Positions 53,929-64,000 of a stretch of DNA of 64,000 nucleotides are shown in pieces. The stretch's first letter is position 1. Each line of letters begins with the position of its first letter. The translations under genes and the position numbers were made by a program. This DNA comes from Cordylochernes scorpioides. Lineage: Eukaryota > Arthropoda > Arachnida > Pseudoscorpiones > Chernetidae. Location of the stretch: NCBI GenBank assembly GCA_030710605.1, contig CP092864.1, positions 136,587,255 through 136,651,254 of the forward strand, in the 5' to 3' direction. Under the pieces are notes generated by a model. That model did not search any database. It worked only from the letters and a program-made list of their open reading frames with translations, and was not told the origin of the DNA.

Positions 53929-54545
53929 CACTCATGGACAAAAGGAACTTGTACCTTTTAGCATGTACACCTATCCCCCGATTTACACGGTACTTGTTTT
54001 ACACGTTTTCGCTTTTACACGGTTTTCCAAATAAGTTTTTTTTTGTTTTTATCGCACTATACTAAATGCTACTGTGATTGAACACATGCGCTGTGTACAC
54101 ATCTCACGAGGAATCCGAGCTTATGTGCTGATTACATATTTTAACCTGTCAATGAATTTTATTTTTATTTCTGTGTACACCTATCCCCCGATTTACACGT
54201 TTTTCTCAGGAACGTATCTACCGTGTAAATCGGGGGATAGGTGTATATCGGGATTCAGACAATAACTCTGAAAGGTACACTGATGGACAAAACTTAAGAA
54301 AGATGTACGTTTAGAATGTATATTGGGATTCAGACAATAACTCTGAAAGGTACACTGATGGACAAAACTTAAGAAAGATGTACGTTTAAAATGTATATTG
54401 GGATTCAGACAATAACTCTGAAAGATATTACAGTGATCTTTAGTGAAGACACACGAGATAACCAAGTGTAAACAAAATTGCCTCTGTCTCCTTAAAAAAA
54501 AAAAAACAGAGGAGTGGCGACATAAAAATACTTTCCGCTTCCACT
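53929..54545. mobile_element. MITE-C copy with a second element inserted
   Basis: MITE-C starts near 53931 (CACTCATGGACAAAAGG) and continues in three arm repeats to about 54430, with a body to 54545. At 53968-54243 a different element with ends CACCTATCCCCCGATTTACA is inserted. Confidence 0.75.
53968..54243. mobile_element. TA-target element with CACCTATCCCCCGATT ends
   Basis: 276 bp. The left end is CACCTATCCCCCGATTTACA-CGG and the right end its inverse, ACCGTGTAAATCGGGGGATA-GGTG, flanked by TA. An internal copy of the left end lies at 54178. The host sequence reads GCATG-TA...TA-TCGGG across it. Confidence 0.85.
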
Positions 54546-55214
54546 TTTAAATTGATATTAGGGTATCATTATAATTGTGGAGGTTTACACTATAGGAATT
54601 TTGTCAAAATTGAATAAATAACGTGGAATAATTTCATCATTAATATAGTGATGATGATATGGTGATATATGTTCTATTTACTAATACATCAATTTACAAG
54701 GAAATGCATCGAGCAATGACAAATTACGAATGTCCATTGACTATTTTGCCGAGCCCGCCATGAGGAACTAAAGGCTGGACACAGAAGTAACTAACCCCTA
54801 TCTTGACATCCTGTCAACTTCGTTCCTCAAGAGGACCCTAACTTGTCGGCGGGTTTAGAGTGTGATGGTTAAGGGTATGGTGGCCAAAATGGGTGAGGGG
54901 AGTCCTACTGGAGTGTAGGATAGATTTGCTTAAGTCCAATAAGGATAGTCAGGACATCAAAGTAACTCCTGTAGACGCTGGTGGGTTATGTGGTCAACCC
55001 CATAGAGCCTGACCTAAAAGGTGAAAGTAGGAATCTACCACATGGTTTCTCGGTGCACGAACATGCAGCAGTTTCCGCTGACTAGAAAATTGCAAAGGTA
55101 TTGAAGAATTACTTACAAGACAATAACATGCCATCTATAGATAAGAAATAGAAGCATTATAAAGAAACATTCGTTCTTTCGAATAAAACAAACTTTCTGA
55201 TGTTCTTACTGCGA
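54546..55214. other. No recognisable gene
   Basis: Mixed sequence. 54720-55080 is GC-richer and may be an old retroelement, but no frame is convincing. Confidence 0.4.
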
Positions 55215-56095
55215 TGAACATTGTGAAGATTCCATTGGATCCCGTGTGAATCTCATGGAATAATTAGGGCCATTAACCCGAAACCAAGTTGGTGCCATCA
55301 TCTGTTTATATTCTGTCGTGTTTGAAATTGCAGACAATTATTTTAAACTATTCCTATATATTATTATTAACTATTTCGCAAAAGATTTAATTTCAATTTA
55401 TTATAATTAGCAAGCTTTTGAGTTTAATGACTTTTCTACAGGTAGACACTTCGCAGTTTGCCAAAGCTGGTGTTGAGGCTTTGTCACCGACCTGAGACCG
55501 CTAGTTTGCGGCGATGGTCAATAGATGACGTCTAATTTTGACCTTTAATTTGACAGGAGAGGAGCTCTATGCCTTAGATAGGACTAACGTTGCATGGAAA
55601 TCGCTTTACTATCATATAGGGACATTCTGCTTGGAATCCTACTGTCACCAATTTAATCCACCATATACAGCTTTTTAGAATTAACTATAGAATTCTTGGT
55701 TTTATAAGCGTGGATTTTCCCCAAATTGGACCTTATAGCTGTCATTTGCTACTTGGAAGTTTCCTTCTGAAGTGAATCATTGAAACATCAAAAAATAAAG
55801 AAACTTAGGAACAACAACAAGAAAAAGCCTTTTTTAAGGACACCCGTCCCATACAGAATTCTCCCAGATAGGTAAACAGAAGTAAACATAACAGTTATCT
55901 ACAGAAAGTGAAGATTAACATCGACCTTTCTTCAAGTTGAATCCATTATCTGTTTATATTCTGTCATGTTTGAAATTGCAGAAAATTATTTTAAACTATT
56001 CCTATATATTATTATTAACTATTCTGAAAAATATTTCTAATTTATATTATAATTAGCAAGCTTTTGAGTTTAATGACTTTTCTACAGGTATTTAT
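55215..56095. repeat. Family B copy split by a segment that recurs nearby
   Basis: Family B (inverted) occupies 55225-55310 and 55445-55580. The intervening 55312-55445 (ATCTGTTTATATTCTGTC to GACTTTTCTACAGGTA) recurs at about 55945-56093, 630 bp away. Confidence 0.65.
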
Positions 56096-56185
56096 TCCAA
56101 AAATATACATTCAAAATAAATATTTATTTCTGTGTTTTACGCCCATTGTTTGGAAATTTAGGAATAATTGATGTATTTAGTTTGA

Positions 56186-56803
56186 ATGGGTAACCATAGG
56201 TTTCCCAATATATGCTGGAATATATTAAGAGAAATATCCATAAATACAGGAAAACCTATTGGACTCTACAGGACTATTTTAGCAATTTACCACCAATGCG
56301 GCCTTCCCTGGACAAACAATGCTATCGACTATGAGACCATTCAAAACGAATTACCAGGGATTTTTCGTACAAAAACTGAACAATTAATTCAGCAGGACTT
56401 AGCAAAAATGGATCATACAAGATTATATTCTAATTACAAATTATTATATAAGTATTTAATGCCTGAACAATTTTTATCCTGGAACCTATCGTTAGACATA
56501 AAAGGTTACATTACTCAAACAAGAATCACTTCGACTTTACTAAGAGAAAGTCACATTCAAATAATTAAAAAGAAAGATGTAATTTGTAAATTCTGCAAAA
56601 CTGAAAGCATAGAAGAAATGACCCACTACATCTCTGAATGCACTATTGTTAACGAGGAACGGAATAAGATCTTAAAGAACATTATCCAAGTCTACGTGAA
56701 CCCAGTTCAGCTAATCAGAATAATGTCCAAGAAAAAATATATAGGGATAGAATTGTTTAACTTTCATAAAGCGATAGAGAACAAGGTAATCTCTAAGAAC
56801 TAA
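56186..56803 (+). pseudogene. LINE family 3 C-terminal ORF2 fragment
   Basis: The open 205-residue frame contains GLPWTNNAIDYETI, then QLIQQDLAKMDHTRLYSNYK, and a C-terminal CKFCKTESIEEMTHYISEC pattern (CX2C...HX4C) typical after the reverse transcriptase of several LINE clades. No polymerase domain remains, so it is a 5'-truncated copy. The frame itself is intact, unlike the relative at 20165. The 3' end has CCTAATAAAGCAGTTG, then TTGTTG repeats (56955-56975). The starting Met is arbitrary. Confidence 0.7.
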
Positions 56804-56975
56804 AATTACAGAACAATTTCCATTCATAGTTAATTTGTATAGTTATGTTGAATACTTTGATTTCCTTTCATTTTCCCTTCTCGCCTTTATTTATGTTTTT
56901 TCCCCCTTTCTCCATGAAAATGATGTATGGCGAGTCCTTACAGGAAGGAAATGTCCTAATAAAGCAGTTGTTGTT

Positions 56976-57577
56976 GTATTTAGTTTGACTCGCAGAGATG
57001 GTGATAAGTTGCCAGGTAGTGTAAATATCAACAAGACTAACTTTATGTATTAATCTATGATATTTATTTTTAAGTTGTAAAATGAATACATCTCTTGCAA
57101 TATAAGAACGGTCAAGTTTAAACCGATTTTAAAAAGAGATCATTTAAGAAAAGCGAACAACAATTTGGCTAAAAAGTATTTTATATCAATCTAGAGGTAA
57201 TTTCATAGAATAAATAAATCATTTTTATGATTTTTTTTTATATAAATGAAGCATCTAACAACTCTTCTTACCGCGATGAAAAATATTGAGAGGGCTTAGT
57301 TCATCAGTGGTGAAGCTTTCCAGCGGTTTGGCTGGTTTCTACTATTGTAATGGGACATTCTTCTTATATATGCAGAACTAGAAAGGAATTCTAAGTTATG
57401 GTATTTAAAGGATATATGGACATGAGCTTAGAATGACAGCTACTTATATGAGGTATGCACATATAGGGTAGATTGTTTACACTCATGGGGACAAAACTCA
57501 AAGTAAAGTTCATGTTTGAATCCCGATATACATGCTTAAAGCTAGATTTCCTTCAGGTTTGTCCATGAGTGTATGTG
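56976..57577. repeat. FB-2 piece and short MITE-C
   Basis: FB-2 arm at about 57245-57400 (TTCATCAGTGGTGAAGC). MITE-C at 57480-57575 (CACTCATGGGGACAAAAC to GGTTTGTCCATGAGTG), reduced to about 96 bp. 56976-57240 has nothing recognised. Confidence 0.65.
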
Positions 57578-57666
57578 TAATTCTTCTTGCCCATCCTCTT
57601 TTGAAATTGTCATCCAAAATACAAATTCAATCATTGTGTGTGAAACAGGATGCAACATGTACTTAC

Positions 57667-57743
57667 GGATGATACAAAGGGTACTGCGGCCTGGCATGCG
57701 GCTCCATCCCGGGCAGCAATCCGTGCGGCCGCACACGTTGGGC
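57667..57743 (-). CDS. FBN: Fibrillin exon: unique N-terminal (FUN) domain
   Basis: 77 nt, phase 2 to 1, acceptor TTCTCTAG and donor ATCATCC|GTAAGT. It encodes (G)PNVCGRTDCCPGWSRMPG, then RSTLCIIP. The PNVCG...CCPGW core is specific to fibrillin N-termini, just after the propeptide cleavage site, and in vertebrates takes part in microfibril assembly and heparan sulphate binding. The preceding exon, which should carry signal peptide and furin site, was not found between 57744 and 64000. The acceptor itself forms the first unit of the minisatellite at 57730-57955. Confidence 0.93.
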
Positions 57744-57955
57744 CTAGAGAACATACGCCATGTTAAGCCTAGAGATCATACACCACGTTAGGCCTAGGAC
57801 ACATACACCACGTTAGGCCTAAGTATCATAGGCCATGTTAGGCCTAAGGATCATACCCCACGTTAGGCCTAGAGAACACCACGTTAGGCGTACAAACATA
57901 CACCACGTTAAGCCTAGAGAACATACACCAAGTTAGGCCTATCTAAAAAAAGCAT
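57730..57955. repeat. Minisatellite built on a fibrillin splice acceptor
   Basis: About nine 21-26 bp units of the form CACGTTAGGCCTAGAGAACATAC run away from the FUN exon into the upstream intron. The first unit spans the intron/exon boundary (CACACGTTGGGCCTAGAGAA). On the minus strand most units keep CTAGGCCTAACGTG, and several keep the full TTCTCTAG. Confidence 0.9.
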
Positions 57956-58200
57956 AGGACGTCTCTCCTGTCAAATTAAACGTCAAAACTAGACGCGATC
58001 TATTGACTGTCGCCGCAAACTAGCGGCCTCAAGTCGGTAACAAAGCCACAACACCAGCTTTGGCGAACTGTGAAGTGTCTACCTAGAGACCATGGTTTCG
58101 GGTTAATGGCCTTAATTATTCCATGAGATTCACACGGGATCCAATGGAATCTTCACAATCTGCTAAAGAGGTGTTTAGCTGCCAAAGTGGCTTTCTCCTC
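57956..58200 (+). repeat. Interspersed repeat family B, copy 3
   Basis: CACAACACCAGCTTTGGCG, CTAGAGACCATGGTTTCGGG, CAATGGAATCTTCACAATCT; colinear with 9235-9480, except for a deletion of about 15 bp before ATTCCATGAGATTC. Confidence 0.75.
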
Positions 58201-58352
58201 TGGATAGGATATTGTCTCTCAAGTTGCATTATGCAAGGGATTATTCTTTTTGAAACTAAATTATTTTAAATGTTTAATTGCTCTTGAAATTAATGACATA
58301 GTTTGGTTATTTGGATTTCTTTAATCGTTTGGTATATGGTTAATAATATAGT

Positions 58353-58590
58353 TTTTTTTATTATCCCTAGTACACGTGGTACAGGCCATGGTAATCATGG
58401 TGGGTAGAAGCAGACGACTGCTTTTACTGTAAGAGCATCACATGTCTACACATGAAAAGCAGTTCGACTTTTGCACTTACAAATGTGCCAGAACCCTGTT
58501 TAGTTACTTGCACTCGCTGGTGTGGTTGGACTTTTGCAAGAATCGGGGGCCATTGGAGCATTTCATTTTAATATGAAAATAAAAAGGAAA
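58353..58590 (-). mobile_element. tRNA-like SINE, minus copy, head missing
   Basis: Plus strand: ATCCCTAGTACACGTGGTAC, GTAAGAGCATCACATGTC, CACTCGCTGGTGTGGTTGG, GGGGGCCATTGGAGCATTT. The tRNA-like head is absent. Confidence 0.78.
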
Positions 58591-59634
58591 TGCTCGAACA
58601 ACCCTCTATATAATACAGTTAATCAAATGTAATTTCAAAAAAGATAATAAAAATATTGAAAATAAAAATGGCATATCCTGACTGCTCACATGAGCAAAAA
58701 AAGATGATTAAACAAATGTATTGTTCTAATGCATTTTTAAATGGAGTCTATTACTTTCACAAATGAATATTTGTCTTCTCTTAAGATTACAGAGTTTATA
58801 ACTCTTAAAAAAGGGAGAGAAAGGTTAGTGAAATGTTTTAACTGTGGAGTTGTAGTATTCTAAACGAGAAAGTGTGTGTAGTGTGTGTGTATGTAGTGTG
58901 TGTATGAGTTTCGTTAAGGAGTTTCTCTATTGAGGTTTTTGCTATAAAAGAGTTTTGTTATAGAAATTTCTTCATCAAGAATTTTATTAAAGAGAGTTGT
59001 CTATGTATTTATTTTTTAATTCCTCATCAAAACTGAGCTAGTTTTTGCCATTTTCGAACTTGGAAATGCTGCTTTATAAAGAGAGTTTGATTATTATGAA
59101 ACTCTATTGTGTGTATTAGTGTGTGTATGTATGTGTGTGTAGTGTGTGGAAAATAATTTTATAAGCAAACTGACCATTTTGGATATTTTTATTCTTTCTT
59201 CCAGTCACATTTTATGAAAATCCTTTTTTGTACTTAGGGATGGTAATTGATGTCTAAGATTTGAAGCTGCCTTAAATTGGAAGTCAGACGGGTCATCACG
59301 GAACCACGATTTTCCTTCACTTGAAGGGAAAATCAGGTAAGAGGTAGACAGGCAAATTATAAAATAAACTAAGTAATGTAGTGTGTGTAAAAGTAAAAGA
59401 GAAATATTCCTGCTCCAAAAGTGCATATCCACGTTTAAAATGTATTTGCCAACCTATATACTACGGTTTCTAGCTTTTGACCACATTAGTACAGGGGCGG
59501 CTTTGTGTGTTGCTTGTGTGTGTGTGTGTGTAGTATGTTGGAATTAGTTAGAACTTTGCCTCTTGGCGAATCTATCAATTGAACTAATTGAAGCTTCATT
59601 TAGAATTTCTCTACTCTATAGATAGCTGATAGTC
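58591..59634. other. No gene seen; GT-rich microsatellites
   Basis: GTGT-rich stretches at about 58870-58910, 59108-59150 and 59500-59535. No signal-peptide exon was recognised. Confidence 0.45.
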
Positions 59635-60012
59635 GTCTTCTCTTTCTTATCTCTACTCAATCATAATAAGGTGTCAAGCTTGTAAAGCTTGAAACTTTTG
59701 ATGGTGTCTGTTGACAACCATCATGATTGGGTGAAGTAGAATGCCTCTGCCTTTGTCATTAAGACTGGGAGCACTACTCAGTGGCAGGCCGACTTAGCTC
59801 TAAAATAAATGGCCGCCTCTGACATGAGGAATAGACGCCATGTGCAGCCGCTCCTAACATGGAGTACAAACGCTGCTCATCCTGTATCCCTGGATTAGGA
59901 GTCCTTACAGGGTACTATCAGCCGGGCCAGCTGAACCCAGGTTTTTTAGTAAGCTTGTTACTGCTCCCCCTCCTCCTTTTTCATCCAGGCTTGGGACCGG
60001 CAAAGGCGAAGT
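59635..60012 (-). mobile_element. L2t repeat, minus copy
   Basis: TCTTTCTTATCTCTACTCAA tail, GGTGAAGTAGAATGCCTCTG, CATGGAGTACAAACGCTGCT, ATCCAGGCTTGGGACCGGC. Confidence 0.78.
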
Positions 60013-60439
60013 TAGATAGCTGATAGTAAATTGGATAAGTTGTTTAGGTGGCAAGGAATTTGTACAATTGTAAAAAAACTAAAATATTGGGAAAAGTTTG
60101 TTGTTAGAGTGAACCAAGCACAACAATGGGGATAAATATAGTTTTATTGAAGGATCATTTATATCAGAATGGTACCGGTTAAGCTTGAAATAACAATTTT
60201 AGAGAGTGTATCGAAATAGAAGAAAGATTATATCTTAAGCCATGAATGAAGTTTACTAAGTTGCTTAATAATAATTAGCTCTTTTTTGAGCCGCATTTTG
60301 CGAAGATCCAAGGAATTGATCAGAGTGCCGGTATTGTCTGCAAGTTCTGGCTGCTTGTTTAAAAGATCGGGAATGATGCGAAGGCTCAAGTAAGGAAGGA
60401 GCGGGATCACAGAGATCCAAAATCTGACTTCTGCTTTTC

Positions 60440-61950
60440 AAAACCTACGTTCAGAAAACTCAATAATTTGATGATGGTGATGTTACAACTTCAAAATGTG
60501 GCCAAAGCTTTTAAAAGTTTACGTTCTGAAAAATCAAAGAATTGATCATTGAAGCAGTACGGATGCAAAATCTGACTGATAATTTGTAAAATCTCACGTT
60601 TTGAAGCTCAATAAATTGATCATGGTGATGCTAAAGCTGCAAAATCTGACAGCTGCTTTTAAAAGTTCACGTTCAGAAAGCTTCAAGAAGACAGCCTGGC
60701 TACAAGTTATGGCCGCTGCTTTTAAGAGCTCACGTTCAGAAATCTCAAGAAGTTTATTATTGAGATACCCCAGTTGCAAAATCCTGCCGCTGCTTTTAAA
60801 GCTCGCGTTCAGAAAGCTCAATAAATTGATCTTTGGGGCAGCACGACTGAAATATTTGACCTATGATTTTAAAAGCTCACGTTCTGAAAAGCTCAAGAAG
60901 TTGATGATTGAGACAGCACGGTTGCAAGTTATGGCCGCTATTTTTAAAAGTTCATGTTAAAAAATCTCAAGAAGTTGATCAATGAGACACGAAAACTTCA
61001 AAATCTGACCGCTGATTTTAAAAGATCACGTTCAGAAAGCTAAAGAAGTTTATCATTGAGACACCACGGCTGCAAAATCTGGCCGCTGCTTTTAAAAACT
61101 CGCGTTCATAAAGTTCAATAAATTGATCTTTGAGGTACCACGATTGAAAAATTTGACCTATGATTTTAAAGGCTCACGTTGTGAAATCTCAAGGAATTGA
61201 TCATTGAGACAGCACGGCTGCAAGTTATGGCCGCTGCTTTTTAAAGCTCGCGTTCAGAAAGCTCAAGGAATTGATCATTGAGACAGCACGGCTGCAAGTT
61301 ATGGTCACTGCTTTTAAAAGCTCATGTTCAGTAAGCTAAAGAAGTTGAACATTGAGACACCATGGCTGCAGATTATAGTCGCTGCTTTTAAAAGTTCCCA
61401 TTCAGAAAGCCCAAGAAGTTGATCATTGAGGCAGCACGGCTGCAAGTTATGACCGCTGCTTTTATAGCTCGCGTTCATAAAGCTCAATAAATTGATCTTT
61501 GAGACAGCACGACTGCAAAAATGGGCGCTGCTTTTAAAAGCTCACGTTCTGAAAGCTCAAGAAGTTGATGGCGGCACTGCAGCTGAAAACCTGGCGTTGC
61601 TTTTTGAAGCTCGTATTCATAAAGCTTCAAGAAGACAGCATGGCTGCAAGTTATGGCCGTTGCTTTTTAAAAACTCGCGTTCTGAGAACTCAAGAAGTTA
61701 ATCATTGAGACACCATAACTGCGAAATCTGGCCGCTGCTTTTAAAAGCTCGTGTTCATAAAGCTTCAAGAAGACAGCATGGCTGCAAGTTATGGCCGCTG
61801 CTTTTTAAGGCTGACGTTGCGAAAGCTCAAGAAGTTGATCATTGAAGCAACACGGCTACAAAATCTGGTCGCTGCTTTTAAAGCTTACGTTCTGAAAGCT
61901 CAAGAAGTTGATCATTGAGGCACCTTGACTGCAAGATCTATAACAGCTGC
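60440..61950. repeat. Divergent tandem array, about 72-bp unit, 20+ copies
   Basis: Units carry CTCACGTTCAGAAAGCTCAA, GAAGTTGATCATTGAGACA and GCACGGCTGCAAGTTATGG, then CCGCTGCTTTTAAAAG. Spacing of the CGTTC(A/T)GAAA motif is roughly 65-80 bp from 60447 to about 61884. Units differ strongly (AAATCTGGCC or AAGTTATGGCC; AAGCTTCAAGAAGACAGC variants). Short frames inside are not conserved in phase. Confidence 0.88.
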
Positions 61951-63694
61951 ACAAGAGATCGTTGGCCCAGCTTTATAGGTAAGTAGAATTTACGTGCTAA
62001 AGGATAAGAAATTTAGTGTATCATTTCATATTTCTATTAATTCATAACATTTTTCTCTCTCACACATTTTTTCTATAATTTACAGAATAAAATAAAGATT
62101 TTAATTATTAAACTATATGCATATAGAATATTAGTTCATGAAATAAAGTCATTTCGTAATACAACAGCTTTCTGGAGATGGGTTTCTTTTTCAAGTTCTC
62201 GGGTATTCTTGTCCTTCTAATAAACGTCGTTTATTATTATTCGTTTTTACATACTCCTGTAGAAGAGCAGAGATGCCTGAAAGCTTGAGATTAAATTAAT
62301 AAAAAGAAACTCATCTACAGAAACCCCTACTTTTATTATTTTAATCTATATTTATGAGATTTAAAAATCAAGTAAAAAAAGTCATTTCGTAAAAAAAATC
62401 AAAATATGATTCACAGAATAATTGCATTCCACTCTCAGATGTTATCTTAGAACTAATGGAGTGGTTCTCTCTATGAACATAAATAAAAACATTTTTATTG
62501 ACCATTGACCATAAGAAAACAAATAGAAAAACAAGACTAAGTGGATTGCCATCACTTCCGCGATGCAACAAAAAACCAAACGCATAAAAAAAGTAATGAA
62601 GTCTCTATTGGAGATGAAGAGAATTAAAAAAAGTTAAGGATGTAGAGAGGAGCTTGGTTTACAAAATGGATAAAATTGAAGAAGAAAAAACATCGGTCTT
62701 TGACCTTTTACTTTTTTAGAGATTGAAGTTTTTCTACTTGGGGTTTCAAGGCTATAGACAAAATGACGAAATATTGGACCGATTTGTTAAAAACATAAAT
62801 TCTTCCTTGAAAGAAAGTATTTTGTTTTAAAGAATAATAAAAAATCGTATGAAAAATTAATTTCAAAATTTCTTTATAAATAATTGTAATAGGTAGAAGA
62901 TATAACAAGTGAACAAAATTTTATCAAAAGATTAAAATTGTGAAACGAATAATTTATTGCTAGGTTTTCTATTTAACTGAGTTTTCAAGCATTTCTGCCC
63001 TTCTACAGGAGTAAGCTCATTTTTATGTATCATAGACAAGACAGTCAGACATTGCGTTTATATAGATGCCTTTTTTTTAGAAAACATATTTTAAAGATTA
63101 TATAATTTTTATGAACAGAACGCATCTTTTTCAGGTTATTCTTAAAGTTTGAAATTTGAGCAAACAGAATGCACACACACAAACAACACATCAACACGCT
63201 TTTTATTTCCAAGGCCGTCTAAGCTTACCTATTACATTTCACACGCTATAACAAGTGAAGATAATATTTTTTGGAAAAACTTTTTTATTTTGGATTTCTG
63301 AAGATTATTATCACATTATTTTTATGAATAAAGGAAAATTCACTGAGGGAAGAGTTTCTTTTTCAATCACAACAATACAAGCTTTCGGACTTAACAACCC
63401 TTCAACAGGCATAACTACGATACAAAAAGGTAAGATATTTGAAAAGGGCATATATTGGATAATAAAGTAATTTATTTAGCAATATTTCAGTTGGCTGAAC
63501 GCCAAACCTTTTCAGGGTACAACAACGTATTTATACTTTAAAAAACTCGGTTAAACGATAACATTTGAGATCGATTAAATGGACGTTTAAGAGAGGTTAG
63601 ATGCTTAAAAGAAGATCTGTAAACATTAAAGAATTTAGATTAAATGGTTAATAACAAACTTATATATATGGATTAATATTTGTTTATGGTTGTT
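61951..63694. other. No gene seen; two repeat-like 3' ends
   Basis: About 62165-62330 holds GAAACTCATCTACAGAAACC and its rough inverse GGAGATGGGTTTCTTTTTC, possibly Penelope- or LINE-like ends. 63450-63540 shares TTCAGTTGGCTGAACGCCAA with 8340-8372. The remainder is AT-rich. Confidence 0.45.
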
Positions 63695-64000
63695 GTTGTC
63701 GTGTCCAATGAAGAGCCTTAGATGTCTCCGTACATTTCTATCACAGCAGTCGCAATGTCCTCTATCTTGTGTTTGTAAAGTTTTGGGTCCATGTCAATTT
63801 CCTGTGAGCCTCACATGTCTCCATACATCCCAATCACAGCAGTCGCAATGTCCACTATCTTGGGTATGTATACTGTATTGTTGTTGTCGTGTCCAATGAA
63901 GAGCCTCAGATATCTCCATACATCTCTATCACAGCAGTCACAATGTCCTCTATCTTGGGTGGGTAAAGCTGCTCTTCTGGGTCCATGTCAATTTCCTGCA
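63695..64000 (-). repeat. Tandem repeat with a conserved antisense frame, cut by the window edge
   Basis: Three copies of about 100-115 bp share GTGTCCAATGAAGAGCCT (first and third), TCTATCACAGCAGTCGCAAT and GGGTCCATGTCAATTTCCTG. On the minus strand two read QEIDMDP..., then KIEDI(V/A)TAVIEMYGD and a stop, and the middle one reads KIVDIATAVIGMYGD. A 6-nt difference keeps frame. The peptide is not recognised; it may be the C-terminus of a retroelement or gene continuing to the right. Confidence 0.6.

Noticed and set aside
59205..59432. Possible fibrillin signal-peptide exon around 59205-59432
   Set aside because: The minus frame has a hydrophobic stretch, but no furin site or donor in the right phase was seen; not enough support.

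Overview
This is animal genomic DNA: split genes with canonical GT/AG introns, AT-rich intergenic sequence and very dense transposons. Two host genes are recognisable, both on the minus strand. The protein features fit an invertebrate, but the sequence does not fix a species. A chelicerate or another arthropod is only a guess.

Host gene 1 is the 5' part of a fibrillin gene. Seven exons are supported, read right to left: the fibrillin unique N-terminal (FUN) exon (57667-57743), EGF1 plus a Ser/Thr/Pro linker (53553-53708), a non-calcium EGF like vertebrate EGF3 (29159-29254), hybrid domain 1 (12437-12631), two calcium-binding EGFs (10872-10997 and 9603-9728) and the first TB domain (8072-8227). 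All internal junctions are phase 1 and the domain order is that of vertebrate fibrillins. The signal-peptide exon was not found and should lie upstream. The 3' part runs off the left edge.

Host gene 2 is a DDX20/Gemin3-type DEAD-box helicase (about 44670-48225). It lies in the 24-kb intron between the EGF1 and EGF3-like exons, on the same strand as fibrillin. Its helicase core is one open frame with every motif. Its C-terminal region is broken by three single-base frame changes, and the start codon is not in frame.

The rest is mostly mobile DNA. A short Ty3/gypsy-type element with identical LTRs (1863-4652) has lost most of RNase H and all of integrase. A second LTR element (5492-7951) carries only a gag-like ORF built on a 15-bp minisatellite, and it sits inside a Helitron. 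A pogo/Tigger transposase pseudogene (26607-28153) lies among several non-autonomous families whose ends share CAGTNNAACC and TA target sites. There are also Helitron-like elements (TC...CTAG), a tRNA-like SINE, several LINE fragments, long fold-back elements, and a MITE family with CACTCATGGACAAAAC ends. Tandem arrays lie at 406-1497, 22038-23735, 57730-57955, 60440-61950 and 63695-64000. At least three were built from neighbouring functional or mobile sequence: a fold-back element, half a MITE and a fibrillin splice acceptor.

Layout: 0-8 kb, array, LTR elements and Helitron; 8-13 kb, four fibrillin exons; 13-29 kb, repeats, MITE array and transposase; 29.2 kb, fibrillin exon; 30-44 kb, MITEs, SINEs, LINE pieces and Helitrons; 44.6-48.2 kb, DDX20; 50.4-52 kb, a retroelement ORF1 relic; 53.6 and 57.7 kb, fibrillin exons; 58-64 kb, repeats and arrays.
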